Positions 1 through 11,265 of a stretch of DNA of 64,000 bases are shown in pieces; position 1 is the first letter of the stretch, and every line of letters starts with the position of its first letter. The notes below the pieces were generated by a model. The model saw only the letters and a list, made by a program, of their open reading frames with translations. It had not been told where the DNA came from and did no database searches. Origin of the DNA: Phytophthora hibernalis (lineage: Eukaryota > Oomycota > Peronosporomycetes > Peronosporales > Peronosporaceae); assembly GCA_012656075.1 (NCBI GenBank), contig JAAKBF010000256.1, forward strand, positions 62,001-126,000, given 5' to 3'. The position numbers were made by a program, and so were the translations under genes.

Positions 1-1200
1 CGTTACTTGTAAGTGTATTAAATTATGCTTCTAGGATAAGAAAGGCTGCAGCTGGCCCCCGCCGCCGTACTAAGAACTAACTCTGCCGCACCTTTTGCTC
101 TTCGGAGCCACGACTCTGAGGCGCCCATTCCGTCCGCCAGCGGCATGAGAAGGCTCATTCCAACCCGGGGTAGTGAGGCGGATCCATGTGGCGATAAAAG
201 TCGACATGGTCGCGCCGCCCGCCTCACCCCGGACCAGTGGTCTGTACATGGGACCGGCTACTTTGGATAGAAACATCCAAAGTTGGTGCTGTGTCCGCGG
301 CAGGGTGCATGCGGCCAGTTTCCTGGCACGAGTACATAACCCGGGCCTAGTCACTTTGACCGGATACTTGAGGGCTTATGGCTAACCTTTTGCTTTGCAA
401 TTGGAACCGCTTACCGCATGTTAACAATCCAAATGAGGCGGCCCTGTGCTACTCAGTCTAAGTGATTGCATTGCCTACAAAGTCGTAATCCGTACTAGAT
501 TTGGTTAATTGCAAGCAGTATTGTCTGTAATTAATTTATATAGGCTATGAATTACGGCACTTGCGATCCTTCAATGCTTATGATGTCAGTGGAAGTTCCA
601 ACCATACATGTAAAAAGATAGGGAAAAAAGAAAAAATGCCCCAACAACTGACCCCTTACCCCTTTACAACCAATAAAACGGTTAATTGCCTGAGCTGAAT
701 AAGCTTAGTGGCATTGAGGTGACACTCACTCACGGTCACCAAAGGTAGTGACCAAGATAAGTATGGTGGGTTGTCGCTTCAGCACCAAAGAAAACTCGAT
801 GCCGTCTCTCCAAAGGCATTCAGAGGCGGCCCAAAAGGACTAGTCGTGCTTTAAAGGGGTGCAGCAGATGAGGGACGGGAAGTAGGAAAGGTTGGCTCGG
901 AAGCTTGGCTATATGAAGCGTTTTACCGTCGCTTGGGCTGTGATTTGTAGCCAGAATAATGAATATTGCGGATGTATTGTGTGCATGAGGTCAGTCTAAC
1001 ATGTTTCGCATTCTTCCGTGGGTGAGGCGGATGCTCGATCGAGTCTCATGAAGTCGCTCACGTAGGTGCGGCTGGGGTGGATAGAATACCTGGGATGACT
1101 GGGCATTGCGTGATGCATACCGTCCGTACAATAGCAGTACATTTGTAGAACGTTGATGTTGGCAATCTACATTACCCTTATGTAAATATTAATATATTTC
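1..1200. other. Stretch without recognisable genes
   Basis: I find no coding signal here. Open frames are under 100 codons, overlap on both strands, and none resembles a known family. There is a purine-rich patch near 620-640. A short sequence at about 1190-1212 reads like an intron acceptor (pyrimidine-rich tract then TTTGTAG), which could belong to the Helitron gene that follows. Confidence 0.5.
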
Positions 1201-1212
1201 TGTCATTTGTAG

Positions 1213-1404
1213 GTGAGGATAAACGCTATGGTAAGAATGCGAAAGTACACGAGCGAGACGCAAGTGGGAGAGGCCTATGCGGTCCCGGAAGACGACGAGA
1301 CTCCAGCATTGAAGAAGAGGCGGCTTAACCATTTGAAGTCGGCCTTGAGCCGTTTTCTGAAGCAGGCACGACACGCCTCAGCAGCACCTTTGACACCTTA
1401 CTGA
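1213..1404 (+). CDS. Small ORF at the 5' side of the Helitron, unknown
   Basis: A 63-codon frame with a Lys/Arg-rich segment (residues about 34-50). It starts just after a plausible intron acceptor at about 1212 and may be a leader exon of the Helitron polyprotein. I do not recognise the sequence, and it could be fortuitous. Confidence 0.2.
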   Translation: MRINAMVRMRKYTSETQVGEAYAVPEDDETPALKKRRLNHLKSALSRFLKQARHASAAPLTPY

Positions 1405-1674
1405 ATTTCAGCCGTTGCTTCCGGGCTCCGCGCCGTGACAATTTCTTCCGGATTGGCTGCTGATGGGTTTGTTGCGGGTCCAGACACGCGTTTGCCTGAG
1501 GTTGCACTTCCACCTGGCGCTCCACCGGCACTGGATCACCCCGTGCGTGAATTATCTACAAATGTTCCTGGTGCGGCTTCCACTTCTGTGTTTGAGATGG
1601 GAATTACCTCTGTACAGCCTCTCACTATACTAATTATTCCTCTAAGACCGCGCGGACGGCTTTTGAGATCATAG

Positions 1675-4448
1675 ATGACGCCATCGCAACTTAGCCGTGT
1701 GCGTGAGGTGGATAGAGCAAGAAAACAGCTTCAACGAGCAGGCCGGTCCGGCTCTCAGGAATTGCTCGACAAGGTTCAAGATGCCACCCGTGCCAGAGCT
1801 CGGCGTGTCGGACTTCCAGACGACCAAGCGCAGAATATACGTCACCTTGACGCAGTAGTAACAATCATAACACGCGCTGAGATGTATACAGGTTGCCCGT
1901 GGTGTGAATGCAATAGCGCACAAATCGCAACGAGACCGATTAACCGAGGAGGAACGACGAACAATTAGGCGTCGGGACGCATCGTCCCACATTACACAGA
2001 GACATTCAGGGAAAGACCGCAATGCTCAGTGGCGTACGGAGCTGGGCGTCTGATCGGCAGTCAGCGCTCATGTCCACAACGCCGTGTAATGTCAGCACGG
2101 TCGCTAGAGCAATTCTGCTGGCCTTGCCAAACCCCACGACGACGAAGGAGAAGCAGCAGCGTGCTTGTGCGAGCCATACAGCGCTATCTGCGGAAGATAG
2201 GGTTGAAGTTGTTCGCAATGAAGATGCAACGTCTCACCGTTCACGACGGGATCAGTTGGTGGATGAACAGCTAGAACAGCGGAGAGAGGCTGAGCGGTAT
2301 CGTAGAAGATCTCGCCAGTACGGCGTGGTCATAGCAAACCACGAAAATTTCGACACTTCCAGAGTACCCGGAGGCCGCCACTATATCTCACGATACTTGG
2401 ATGACGACCGAGAAATCGAGAGGGTTTGCCCCACTACAACGCGTGGAAATTTGCCGGGGAGACCCATGTCAGCTGTTACACGCAACAGTTTCTCAACGCA
2501 CGTAACATTTTGGTTAGTCGTGCTGGGCCTGAGTACGCGACTGCTGTTGCCGAGTTTGAGCGCAGTCAAGAGGCGGGTACGGCTTTGCCTGAGGATAATC
2601 CGGCGCGGCGTTTGCGTGATTTCCTCCCCTTCCCCCGACGACAACATGCGGCTTCGCCTTCAAGTTGCTCGGAACGCGAACCCAGGAATGCATAACACTC
2701 CAACTGCTTCTGAGGTCGCGGCCATCGTGATAGATCAGAATGCAGCGGAACCTCGAGACATACTCTTGCATACACATCGGGGGATTCAAGCGAATTTCGA
2801 CCCTCTCTTGTACCCCCTTCCTTTTCCGTATGGAGAACGTGGTTGTACTTATCATCTTCCGTGCGTGGGTAATCCTGTCGACCGTAACGGGAAACCGTTA
2901 ACAATCTTGCTCCAAAAGTTTGAGGTATATCTCCTGTACGATAGAACTACCAGTGACTCTCTTATTCTACGTGGTGGCCGCCTTACGCAGCAGTACTGTG
3001 TTGATCTATGGTCCAAATGCGATCAGGAAGGCTTGCGCTATATCGACAAAAAAACAGCTTCAGTATCGTCTCGAGACACTCCAGGGGCTCTCCGATGCGT
3101 TGCTCAACGAATCCACCGAAGTTCATAGAATGGCTGCCGACGAAGAAGTCAGCCGCATAGAATCTCGGTCGGATACACGTCGGCAGACAGGTTCAGATGG
3201 TGATCCGGCTGAGCCCGACGCTGCAGAGATCGGACGCAAGATTATTATTCCTCCCAAGTTCACAGGTGGACCCCGGTGCATGTACCTGCGCTTATTGGAC
3301 GCTATGACTATCGTCAGGAAAACAGGAGCTCCACATCTGTTTATCACTATGACGTGCAATCTCAACTGGCCGGAAATCAAGGAAAATCTTCGACCGGGGA
3401 GAAGGCTGCAGACAGACCCGAGATGGTAAGCCGTGTGTTCAATGAAAAGCTGAAAGCCCTTAACAAGGACCTGGACGAAGGATTACTGGGGATTCAAGCT
3501 GGCCGGGTCCATGTGGTAGAGTACCAGAAGCGTGGCCTTCCTCATGACCATACTCTTCTGATCTTGCGGCCAGAGGATAAGCCCGTAAGTGCTGATAATG
3601 TGGACAAAATAGTCTCCGCAGAACTTCCGGATAAAGATAAGTATTCGGAACTTTACGAGACGGTCATTTCAAGTATGGTGCACGGGCCATGTGGCCAGCA
3701 TAATCATAACAGTCCGTGTATGAAGAACGGCAAGTGCTCTAAGAATTTCCCAAGGCGCTCGCGGAAGCAACCGTCATGACTGAGGATAAATACCCTACGT
3801 ATAGACGCCGTCGTCGTCCAGATGGAATTCTTTCCCACAGAGGGAAAGTTTGGGACAATGGGACCATTAAGCAGTGGATCGTGCCGTAAAACGCGTTTCT
3901 CTCCCAAAAGTACAACTGTAACATCAACGTCGAAGTTTGTGCTACGAACAAAGCGACTGGGACGCTACATTTTTCCTGCGGAGGCTTGCAACCGGCTGTT
4001 CATGCATCCTACGCAAGGGTCGACGCACTCTGTGGTAAATCTTCCCATTCACCTGGAAGATATGAACATGATCGCCTATCGTGGGCATGAATCTAATGCC
4101 CAGCTCCAAAATCTGATTCGCCGTGGAAACAGAACAATGTTAGCAGAAGTTTTCAAGCTGTGTGCGAACGATCCGGACGGAACTGCTGATCTTCTGTACA
4201 AGGATGTTCCGACGAAGTATAGGGTGCACGAGAAGAGGTGACAGCCGTACAAGCAGTACGTGGCGTCGCTTGGGCGCGTTATTCACGTTTCATCTCAAGA
4301 CCCGGATAGATTCTATGTGCGACTTCTTCTGTGCAACCGGCGCTCTCCAAAGTCTTTCACCGATCTCCGCACGGTAGGTGAAACCATACACCCTACGTTT
4401 CGGGATGCGGCCTTCGCGCTTGGTTATCTACAAAACGATGCCGAGTGA
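1675..4448 (+). pseudogene. Helitron Rep (HUH) protein, broken
   Basis: The rolling-circle replication initiator half of a Helitron. The N-terminal region is rich in R/Q/E and typical of oomycete Helitron proteins. The Helitron_like_N domain is visible at about 2690-3050 (motifs NTPTASEVAAIVI, FDPLLYPLPFPYGE). The Rep core follows: FTGGPRCMYLRLLDAM near 3260, FITMTCNLNWPEI near 3340, the metal-binding HUH-type motif GLPHDH at 3534-3551, and the cysteine cluster HGPCG...CMKNGKCSKNFP at 3680-3755. Sequence then jumps from NVEVCAT (about 3925) to EACNRLF (about 3980); the YxxKY segment normally found between these, which carries the catalytic tyrosines, appears deleted. Several frame changes and stops (for example 3428, 3777, 4239) confirm decay. 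Confidence 0.8.
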
Positions 4449-4829
4449 TTCAGCTGTCTAACTGAAGCGGCGTTTGATTGGCAGTTATTCCTGTTTCAAA
4501 AATACATGGATGACCAGGGGTGCCATCCCAACTGCGCCAACTTTTCGTTATCATATTGGTGTACTGCCTACCTCCCCAAACACATGTTCTTTGGCAAACG
4601 TTCAACATCGAAATGTCGGAAGACTACGTTAGAGGCATAGAGAGAAACGACGAACGCCTTCAAGTCGAGCGCGCGGGAGATATTCGTTTAAGGATGGCGG
4701 AGTACAAAACCTTGAAAAGTTTGTAGCTCAATATTTAGCTTCGGATGGCAAGTCACTGCTGGTGTATGGACTCCCGGAGCTCGCTACCTCCAGCGATGTG
4801 TCACCCATGATAGAAGAGGGACAATCTCC

Positions 4830-5570
4830 GTCGATCGTAAGCATGAACTGAACGCGTACTCACAAAGCGCACTAGAGCATGTTGCGGAACGAGTGGATGG
4901 GCTGAACGACAACCAGAGAGAAATATTCGATCAATTTCTTCAGGCTGTGAACCGACCGGTTGGAGGAGATAAATTGTTCTTTCTCAATGGTCCCGGCGGG
5001 ACATAAAAGTCATTTTTGCTGGGACAGATACTTGCCCACGTCAGAATGCAACGGAAGATCGCCGTCGCAGTGGCTTCCAGTGGTATCGCGGCTACACTGT
5101 TGACTGGAGGACATACATCACACTCAACGTTTCGTATCCCGATCGAGCTCACTGAGCATTTCTGCATTTCCACAGCCAGAAGGCTGAGCCGATTCGAAGT
5201 GCTAGTCTCATTATCGGGGATGAGGCTCCTATGATGAACCGTGCTTGCTTCGAAGCAGTGGATTGGACGTTTCGTGATATCATGAAGAACGACCAGGAAC
5301 CGTTCGGAGGGAAGGTGATGGTCTTCAGCGGAGACCACCGTCAGATTTTGCCAGTTTTGAAAGACGCCACGCGAGCAGAGACAATCGCAGTCTGCTTCAA
5401 AATTTCAGCGCTGTGGGAGTATTTGCGGCAAGTACGCGTGACCGAGAATATGCGTGTTCGGACAGCCCTGGATCCTGTTAGCGCAGCCGAGTTGGAGGAG
5501 TTTTCTGAGTTTTTACTTCAGATATACAATTTTTACTCTGAAGTACAAAACGAAACTGCTAAACTCTGAA
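4830..5570 (+). pseudogene. Helitron PIF1-like helicase, truncated
   Basis: The superfamily-1 helicase half of the Helitron. Visible motifs are LNDNQREIFDQFL near 4900, a Walker A (FLNGPGGT, then a TAA stop at 5004-5006 exactly where the loop glycine should be, then KS), SSGIAATLL near 5080, Walker B IIGDEAPM near 5213-5236 (split by a frame change), and VFSGDHRQILPV near 5320. Similarity ends around 5520 in a repetitive stretch containing near-copies of 'tactctgaagt'. The remaining helicase motifs are absent. Confidence 0.78.
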
Positions 5571-5707
5571 GTGGGTGATTGAGTGAACGAGTATGTGCGA
5601 GTGAGTAAATGGGGTGCCTATTGAGTGACGGGGTGGAATCTATAAAAACCCGCCGCAGCGAAGCGGGGGCGCCACCCTACCCCTCCAACAAACCATGGCC
5701 ACAGCGT

Positions 5708-5734
5708 CCGCGTAGCGGGAGCCCAGAGAGCTAG
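5708..5734 (+). repeat. Candidate Helitron 3' terminus (hairpin + CTAG)
   Basis: A short hairpin (CCGC 5708-5711, loop GTA, GCGG 5715-5718) is followed 12 bases later by CTAG (5731-5734) and then T. This is the hallmark layout of a Helitron 3' end (hairpin, then CTRR, then T of the target). It lies about 160 bp past the helicase relic. The hairpin is short, so the call is tentative. Confidence 0.45.
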
Positions 5735-5736
5735 TA

Positions 5737-6489
5737 TTGTGCCTTTCTTTTATTTTGGCTAAATGGACATGAAAACTTTGTTTTTCCGAGCTCTTTGATA
5801 AGTGTTCAGGGGTTCATAATAGGATTAGAACTATGTATTATCGTCCATAGTCAGGATTAATAACAAACACGTGGTGACCAATGAACCCTTGACGAAACGC
5901 CCAAAGGCTTTGACGCGCTGAATCAAAGTTTCATTTTCTTTGCAAAGGCCCGTATGCCGCTGCTCTGACCGGCATTCGGGTCTTTTCGAGCAAAACCATA
6001 CGTTGAAAGTCTTAATAAACGTGTCATGCAGCATCAAGACTCAACGCAAGCGCTCGATTTGAAGCCTTATTATGTGGTCACCAGTATTATCCCGCCACTA
6101 AAAGTATCATTTTAGAATACAACATACAGGTAACCTAGGCTCAGGTTTGAAGGGCTAGCCTCGATATTTGAATGCAAGTACTGTAGCGTCTAATATGAAT
6201 ATTGCTGTATATTACTAGTAGTATTGTGCGAGCACCTTTAGTCAGTGACTGACGCCTGTAAGGCGTCACTGCCTGCATATAGTCCAATGGTGGAGCACCC
6301 TTGGCATTGGTTCCATCCACAGCCTGGATTCCAGACTCATCATCTCAATTAATTTCCCCGCTAATCCTTGAGCTTTTCTAAATCGACAATTTAGCTTATT
6401 GGCCACCTCCGATTTATACAGGCCCAACTAGGAGGACAAATCCAGATTAAGAAGACCGATAAGGCGGACAAAATAGTAGAAAGGCACAA
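5737..6489. mobile_element. Non-autonomous TIR element, TTGTGCCTTTCT family, intact copy
   Basis: A 753-bp element with inverted ends TTGTGCCTTTCT / AGAAAGGCACAA, the match continuing through a TATTTTG block. TA dinucleotides lie on both sides (5735-5736, 6490-6491). It codes for nothing convincing. A second copy in the opposite orientation is found in two pieces at 44077-44575 and 47527-47797, split by a PIF/Harbinger element. It inserted directly next to the proposed Helitron end. Confidence 0.8.
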
Positions 6490-6530
6490 TACATGTACCC
6501 TTCTGACGACAAACCGAGATCGGTCACTGA

Positions 6531-6902
6531 GGGGGTTTAAAAACACATTAGTGAGGATCGTTTTTGGTCAAAGCTGAGCCGAAGGTGAGACCAATAGCCT
6601 ATCGACGAGGTCAGGATTGCCTGCAGTCGGTGTCTCTGTGCCGCGGCACAGGCACAGCGTGCTGCCAAACTTGTCTTCTTTATCAGTGCCACGTACAAGT
6701 CCGCCAGCAGCAAGGTGTGTCTGTGGCCCGTCACCTCCGTACCGCTCAAAGTCAGGGCCGCAAAAACGTTCTGTAAAAACAAAAACAAAAGATTTGCAAG
6801 AAATTAGCCCAGCGATGCAATCTCTGAACGTCCATTTTTGTCCTCATCTTCGGCTCATCTTTGGCCAAACATTATCCTCATTAATGTGTACTTTGAACCC
6901 CC
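6531..6902. mobile_element. MITE with about 60-bp imperfect TIRs
   Basis: A 372-bp element whose two ends are imperfect inverted copies over about 60 bp. The left end begins GGGGGTTTAAAAACACATTA; the right end is the reverse complement with a few changes, and the GAGGAT, GGYCAAAG and TGAGCCGAAG blocks are all conserved. No clear target duplication: flanks are CACTGA and TACTCT. No coding capacity. Family unknown. Confidence 0.75.
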
Positions 6903-7056
6903 TACTCTACTGGTGAAATATAGGATCCTGTACGCGTAGAAGTATAAATGTATATTGCCACCGGAAATATACAGTGCCCGGCAATTTACCGGGGCCATAG
7001 TTGATAGATCGGGACATTAAGGAATACTACAAAAATTAAAGGTTCATCTGAAAAGT

Positions 7057-7362
7057 CTAAATTATCTCGTTGTAGTAGTGTCGTCTAGAGAATTGGGCGT
7101 GGCAGCCGAGGCAAGCATATTCTTCACGTTGTCGAACGCTGCCTTCTCTGCTGCGTCCAGTTGCATTGAAATTTAGACGTCCACACGATTTGTGCGACGA
7201 GTACCGCATCATAGTACACATGGTTCTTACCCTAGAATCATACCCTAGAATCATTAAGTTCTGCATTTTTGTGTTCACATTAATAGGAACTGTCATTTGC
7301 GCCTGCAAATAATTTGTCATTCGGCACATTAGCGACACATTCCGACGACAACACAGCAACAT
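7057..7362 (-). CDS. Possible transposon-derived Cys/His-rich ORF
   Basis: A 101-codon minus-strand frame containing RYSSHKSCGRLNFN and YACLGCHAQFSRRHYY, arranged like the FLYWCH/WRKY-type zinc-binding region often found at the N-terminus of MULE-type transposase proteins. Nothing further downstream supports a complete gene. A short direct repeat, cattgggcaaca, occurs twice at about 7371-7400. Confidence 0.25.
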   Translation of the reverse strand: MLLCCRRNVSLMCRMTNYLQAQMTVPINVNTKMQNLMILGYDSRVRTMCTMMRYSSHKSCGRLNFNATGRSREGSVRQREEYACLGCHAQFSRRHYYNEII

Positions 7363-8685
7363 TACTACACTTCATTGGGCAACACGTCATTGGGCAACAT
7401 TAACGCTACTTATGTTGCATTATGAGTCTTGGTTGAATTAACGGCCACTGCAAGAGAACTGAAATCAGTCACGACACCATCACTAGCACTAATGGCAGCA
7501 TCAGCATGCTGACGTCGCTATCTGGACTATTTCGGTGAGAGCACGCAGACAGTCGTCTGCATCACTGAGAATCATGAACTGTTGTCTTGTGGCATGGTGG
7601 CGACAAACGCTCGTGTTTACTCACGTGTTTCCCGGGGCGGAAGATCCAAAACGTTGAACACACGGCAATACGGGAGCTTACCCCACACGGAACGATGAGC
7701 CTAGTGTATTGATGGATAGATGGAAAGATGAAGAGTGAGGTCCAGGTCTGATGGTATCCAGCCCGTCGCTCAGGGTATTCTCGATCAACCATGTCCAGGA
7801 TCATCCTCCTGGGTTGATTCGAGAGAGACGGTTGTCTGGAGCAAGGACAACATGAAACGACAATATGTAGGTAGACATGCAAAGTTCCTAATCCAGCCCA
7901 GGTCAGGCACTGACAGCCAGACCTGGAGAACATGCAAACCCATTGTCGCCAGCTGGGGGCCGTACGACACATCTGTGACAGCTGGTGTACTTCAAGGCCT
8001 TGCTGTGGTGAGCCGGGCTGTTATATCCGGCATCCACTACACAGCCCTCGAAGATTGGTTCACCACCGCCACTCCATGCTCCACTTAGTCGTACATGGTT
8101 TCGGGAACGGCTCTCGATCACGACAGGAGATCAGCTTAGTAGTAGTTCGATGTGAAGGTCTCAGTTCGCTCATGTCACCGACGAATACCATCAAACTCGG
8201 GGACGAAGAGCGAGGCTAGTTTGGCTGGACGCGGTTCTTGCGAAGCTTGCTGGACCGGGTCGGTCTACCCTGCCAGTGGGCGCTCGATATTGATGGCTCA
8301 AGCGTATTGCACTCTGTTGCCGAATTCGAGGCGGTCGGAGCGTATTCCTTGATCTTCGCTGTCGACGGGCACACGGAGCCGACGGATGGGGCACACTGCC
8401 CCCTGTTACCGAAGTCATGGCGGTCGAAATCATTGATCGTGTACAGCGGCCTAGAGGTGGCAGGGAGACGTTACTCCCGATGCTTTTGCGTTGCAGGCCA
8501 GGCTCATCCAGGGCGCGTCCTACTTGCCGATGCCTGGCTGCGGGCGGGACCCGAGCCAAGGCAGTGTCGTGGTTGCCTTCCTGGCAGTTGCCTCTTGCAG
8601 CTCTTTGCGCATGTCGACGTCGTCGTTTCTTGCTCGTCCCACGGCTCTGCGCAGGATCCACGCCATCGTGTGACGCGCGTGGTAC

Positions 8686-9207
8686 CTAGGTAGCTGAAGG
8701 CTGGGAGTCTAGAGGTGTCAGCGGTCGCTGCGCGACGCTCGTCTCTGCTGTCGCGCCTTGAAGCCTCTGCCAGTACTCGGTGAGCATCGGGTCCTTGGTC
8801 TTGGCGAAGTAGCCGCTTACTAGCACACGGATCTCCTTGGCGAGGTTCTGTACAGGATCGTACGAGTCTTCGATCGACTGTAGGCCCTTCCAACCCACCA
8901 AGATCTCGTAGTCGTTGATGGTGGTGTTCCACCGATGCTCCTTGAGGTTATCGACGGCGAGCACGATTCCTTGTGAAGGTACGTGCTCCAGGAGTTCGTC
9001 CGTCCTGTTGAATCTGCCGTCGGCGTACATCTTGATCCGGGAAGCATGCATGTCTTGATCGTCACCGGTAACCAGGTGTTTCACCCTGGACGAGTGCGCA
9101 TCAGCTTGCACAACATGGTAGGGGACTACCCAGGTCACCTGAAGCTTGTTGCCTTGCTTCTTGTTGACTCGAGAACGGAGTACGTAGTCGCCTTCGGCGA
9201 AGTTCAC
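8686..9207 (-). pseudogene. Gypsy integrase tail with chromodomain
   Basis: Continues the integrase C-terminus (FAEGDYVLRSRV, KLQVTWVVPYHVV) and then a chromodomain: a hydrophobic strand, YEILVGWKGLQ, and a helix with EDSYDPVQNLAKEI. In chromoviruses this module directs integration to particular chromatin. The protein ends PLTPLDSQPSAT-stop at 8686, a natural polyprotein end, so the 3' side of this Gypsy copy is preserved while the 5' side is lost. Confidence 0.85.
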
Positions 9208-9307
9208 GAAGTTTTCTCCCGTTCACGTTCCTTGTTAGTAGTCGTTGCGTTAGCCGTCGGTTCTCGACGTCGCAGTGAATGGCTTGCAGGCTGCTTTATG
9301 AACGTGT

Positions 9308-9691
9308 TCACTGGCTGGTGATTCTTGCAGACTTTCTTCGTCCGGTAGATAGAACCCCATTAGCGGCGTAGGCATTGGAGCCCGTTAGCAGCTCCACAGG
9401 AGCATGGTTACCCAACGAGGGCCCCGGTGTGTGGTTTAGGCTGGATTGTACCATAGGCACCGGGTACACCCAGGCCTTGTAGCTGATCTTGTACGTACGG
9501 ATCGTCGTCCTCATCAACTGGAGGATGTCGCGGTTGACGCGCTCGATGGATCCGTTTACCCACGGACTGAACGCGGGTGTGAAGATTTGCTGCGTTCGCA
9601 GGCGTCGGCGGGGTTCAGCGACGACTTCATTCATGAAGTGGCAACCGTTGTCGGAGACCCATGTCGGCGGAATCCCGAACCTGGAGTGCAA
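9308..9691 (-). pseudogene. Ty3/Gypsy integrase fragment
   Basis: C-terminal half of the retroviral-type integrase core. VSDNGCHFMNEVV contains the second catalytic Asp, and FTPAFSPWVNGSIERVNRDIL contains the catalytic Glu (the E of IERVNR). Sequence continues through the usual SLNHTPGPSLGNHAPVEL region found before the GPY/F module. It starts in mid-domain at the junction with the upstream nuclease fragment. A frame change near 9310 separates it from the chromodomain part. Confidence 0.85.
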
Positions 9692-9720
9692 AGCCAGTAC
9701 TCACGATCGATGAACAATAA

Positions 9721-10713
9721 TGGGAGCTTGAGCTGGGTCAATGGGAGGAGTGGTTCTTCAGGGATCCCTATTACGCTTACTTGCAAATGTTCAATCACAC
9801 CTATGCTCGTATTCAACAAGATTTACAGAAGTTGAACGACGAAGAGTGGTGGTTACTCAAACAAATACTTGGAAATAATGAGGATTTAACGGCCAGGAAC
9901 ACAAATGCTCATCTCTTACTACGAATGGGAGTTGTGTCCGAGCGGCGAGTTGACATCGGGCAGAGCAGGGTTAAATTGATGCTGGTCATCGTCTCTCCGA
10001 TGATGAAGCGAGTGTGCCTTGAAGCGCTTCCTGCACGAGAAATTTGTAAAGCTGTGGCTGCTGAGGATCCTGTCCAGCTCTTATGTGCTGCACTCGCGTA
10101 TGTGGACCCGAACACCATTGCACATTTGCTCGTACAGAATCGCAGTTCTCCAAGCGAAGCCGTTTTTCATTTCGAAGTGTATGCAGCGATTCGTGATATT
10201 CTCAAGAAGACACACCGAACGAAACAGGTTTTTCCTGAAGTCAGAACCGCAGATGTCAAAACCAGAGCAGACATTCTTATCATCAACGGAGACAAGCTCG
10301 CGTACGAGCTGAAGGGAAACCAATTACTTGAAAAAAGTGAAATTAACATTAACGTGGCGGCGGCACAAGCAAATGGATACAAAAGACAGTTCGGCGTTCA
10401 ACGTATGCTCGTCGTGAACTTTGTTCCAGCTGCGCACAAGTTCGACAACGTTTATCGAGTGGAAACCTGCCCTACTGTTGAAATTGTTCACGTAAACTTT
10501 TCTGGATCGTTCGATGATTTCAACATCTTTTATCTGCCAGAGGAGGATATTCCTCAAGGAGAAAAGGACAAGTACTTTGGAATTTTGCAGTCTCCGCTAT
10601 TGAGACAAGTCAAGCGCATCGATGTCAGCTGTCAGACGAGGTTGCTGAGGAAGCCCTCTTTCATCATGGATATTGTTCAGTTTGACGATGAGATGGTAAA
10701 TGTGACGAGGTGA
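9721..10713 (+). pseudogene. CRN-type C-terminal domain with PD-(D/E)XK nuclease fold, header missing
   Basis: An uninterrupted frame of about 330 codons on the plus strand. The N-terminal third is helical (WWLLKQILGN near 9850, LLLRMGVVSERRVD near 9910), consistent with a winged-helix or linker region. The C-terminal half contains FHFEVYAAIRDIL and then RADILIINGDKLAYELKGN at about 10263-10320. That is the Asp...Glu-x-Lys arrangement of restriction-endonuclease-fold nucleases, which are common as Crinkler C-terminal domains and in some oomycete transposons. There is no start codon at its 5' end: a TAA lies at 9718-9720 and Gypsy sequence begins right before it. The promoter and LFLAK header have been lost. 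It could also be a domain from a non-CRN nuclease protein. Confidence 0.55.
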
Positions 10714-11007
10714 ATCGAATCATGGGAGGATGAGTGTTGGAGTGATGGAGGAACAGGATCGCGTGAAAGCGATAAACAAGAACTCTGTCACCAAGTAGGA
10801 TTGTAGTGCAAATCGAAGTTGCGTTTAAGATCACAATGGGTTGTTTGGTCCCGCGGGCTCCAGTCCCGAAATGCAGCGACGCTAACCTTGGTGTCGTTGC
10901 AGCCCATCCTTTTCGGAGGCCTTGTACCTCGTCGAGTGCAACTGAATACGACAATGGCGACATGGTACCTGTACAACCGCAGCTGGTCCCTTCATATGCC
11001 ACACCGG
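10714..11007. other. Spacer between nuclease domain and CRN header relic
   Basis: No clear gene. A minus-strand frame continues from the CRN header relic through here but has no recognisable domain. It may be a decayed CRN body. Confidence 0.3.
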
Positions 11008-11265
11008 TCACTCACAGTAGTGTGGGCACGAATAGACATCCAAAGCTCGCGAGCATGTCCGACCCTCCTTCAGCTCGAGCGCAGCAGATCTCGCAGCCAC
11101 ACGTTGTTTCTTGACCAGGAAGAGGTGCAGCTTATCCGTGCCATTCAAACTGATTGTCTTCTTTTCCTTGATCGCCTTCTTCAGGAGCGCCACCGTCCGA
11201 GTTTCGTTGATAGTGATCCCGCTCCCGCTCCCTTTTCCGATGATGATACAGTACACGTACACCAT
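11008..11265 (-). pseudogene. Degenerate Crinkler N-terminal header
   Basis: The minus-strand frame from the ATG at 11265 follows the CRN header plan: MV-x-(hydrophobic)-C-x-I-x-G-K-G-S-G, then VALLKKAIKEKKTI, then DKLHLFLVKK in the place of the canonical L-x-LFLAK motif (Ala changed to Val). CRN headers mediate delivery of these cytoplasmic effectors from oomycetes into host cells, where the C-terminal domain acts, usually in the nucleus. The typical DWL and HVLVxxP features that should follow are not recognisable, and the frame ends at 11008. A TACCGGTA palindrome lies 27 bp upstream of the ATG. Confidence 0.65.

Larger units (their letters stand above)
1213..5734 (+). mobile_element. Decayed Helitron (RepHel) copy
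   Basis: Plus-strand relic of a Helitron rolling-circle transposon. In order it holds an Arg-rich coiled N-terminal region (about 1675-1970), a Helitron_like_N/Rep region (about 2640-4240) and a PIF1-like helicase region (about 4830-5520). Many frame changes and internal stops break it. The 5' TC end cannot be placed. The proposed 3' end is the small hairpin and CTAG at 5708-5734. Helicase similarity stops near 5520, so the C-terminal third of the helicase is missing and this copy cannot be autonomous. Confidence 0.8.
7560..9700 (-). mobile_element. 3' part of a chromodomain Ty3/Gypsy retrotransposon, truncated
   Basis: Minus-strand Ty3/Gypsy fragment: integrase C-terminal half (9691-9308), integrase tail plus chromodomain (9207-8686), then about 1.1 kb of non-coding sequence (8685-7560) where the polypurine tract and 3' LTR should be. 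I cannot fix the LTR boundaries because only one copy is present. Gag, protease, RT and RNase H are missing. The upstream end stops abruptly at about 9700, where a plus-strand CRN-type nuclease domain begins. Confidence 0.75.

Noticed and set aside
2381..2904. Minus-strand frames of about 110 codons inside the Helitron
   Set aside because: Antisense shadows of the Helitron_like_N region.
5737..6489. Interpretation of the MITE as an internal-deletion derivative of the Harbinger at 44 kb
   Set aside because: The Harbinger has its own TIRs (44576, 47526), and the flanking MITE parts add up to a full MITE length; nested insertion is the simpler reading.
7560..8685. A defined 3' LTR of the Gypsy element
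   Set aside because: Position is right, but without a second LTR copy or a clear TG...CA pair at the expected places I cannot fix boundaries.
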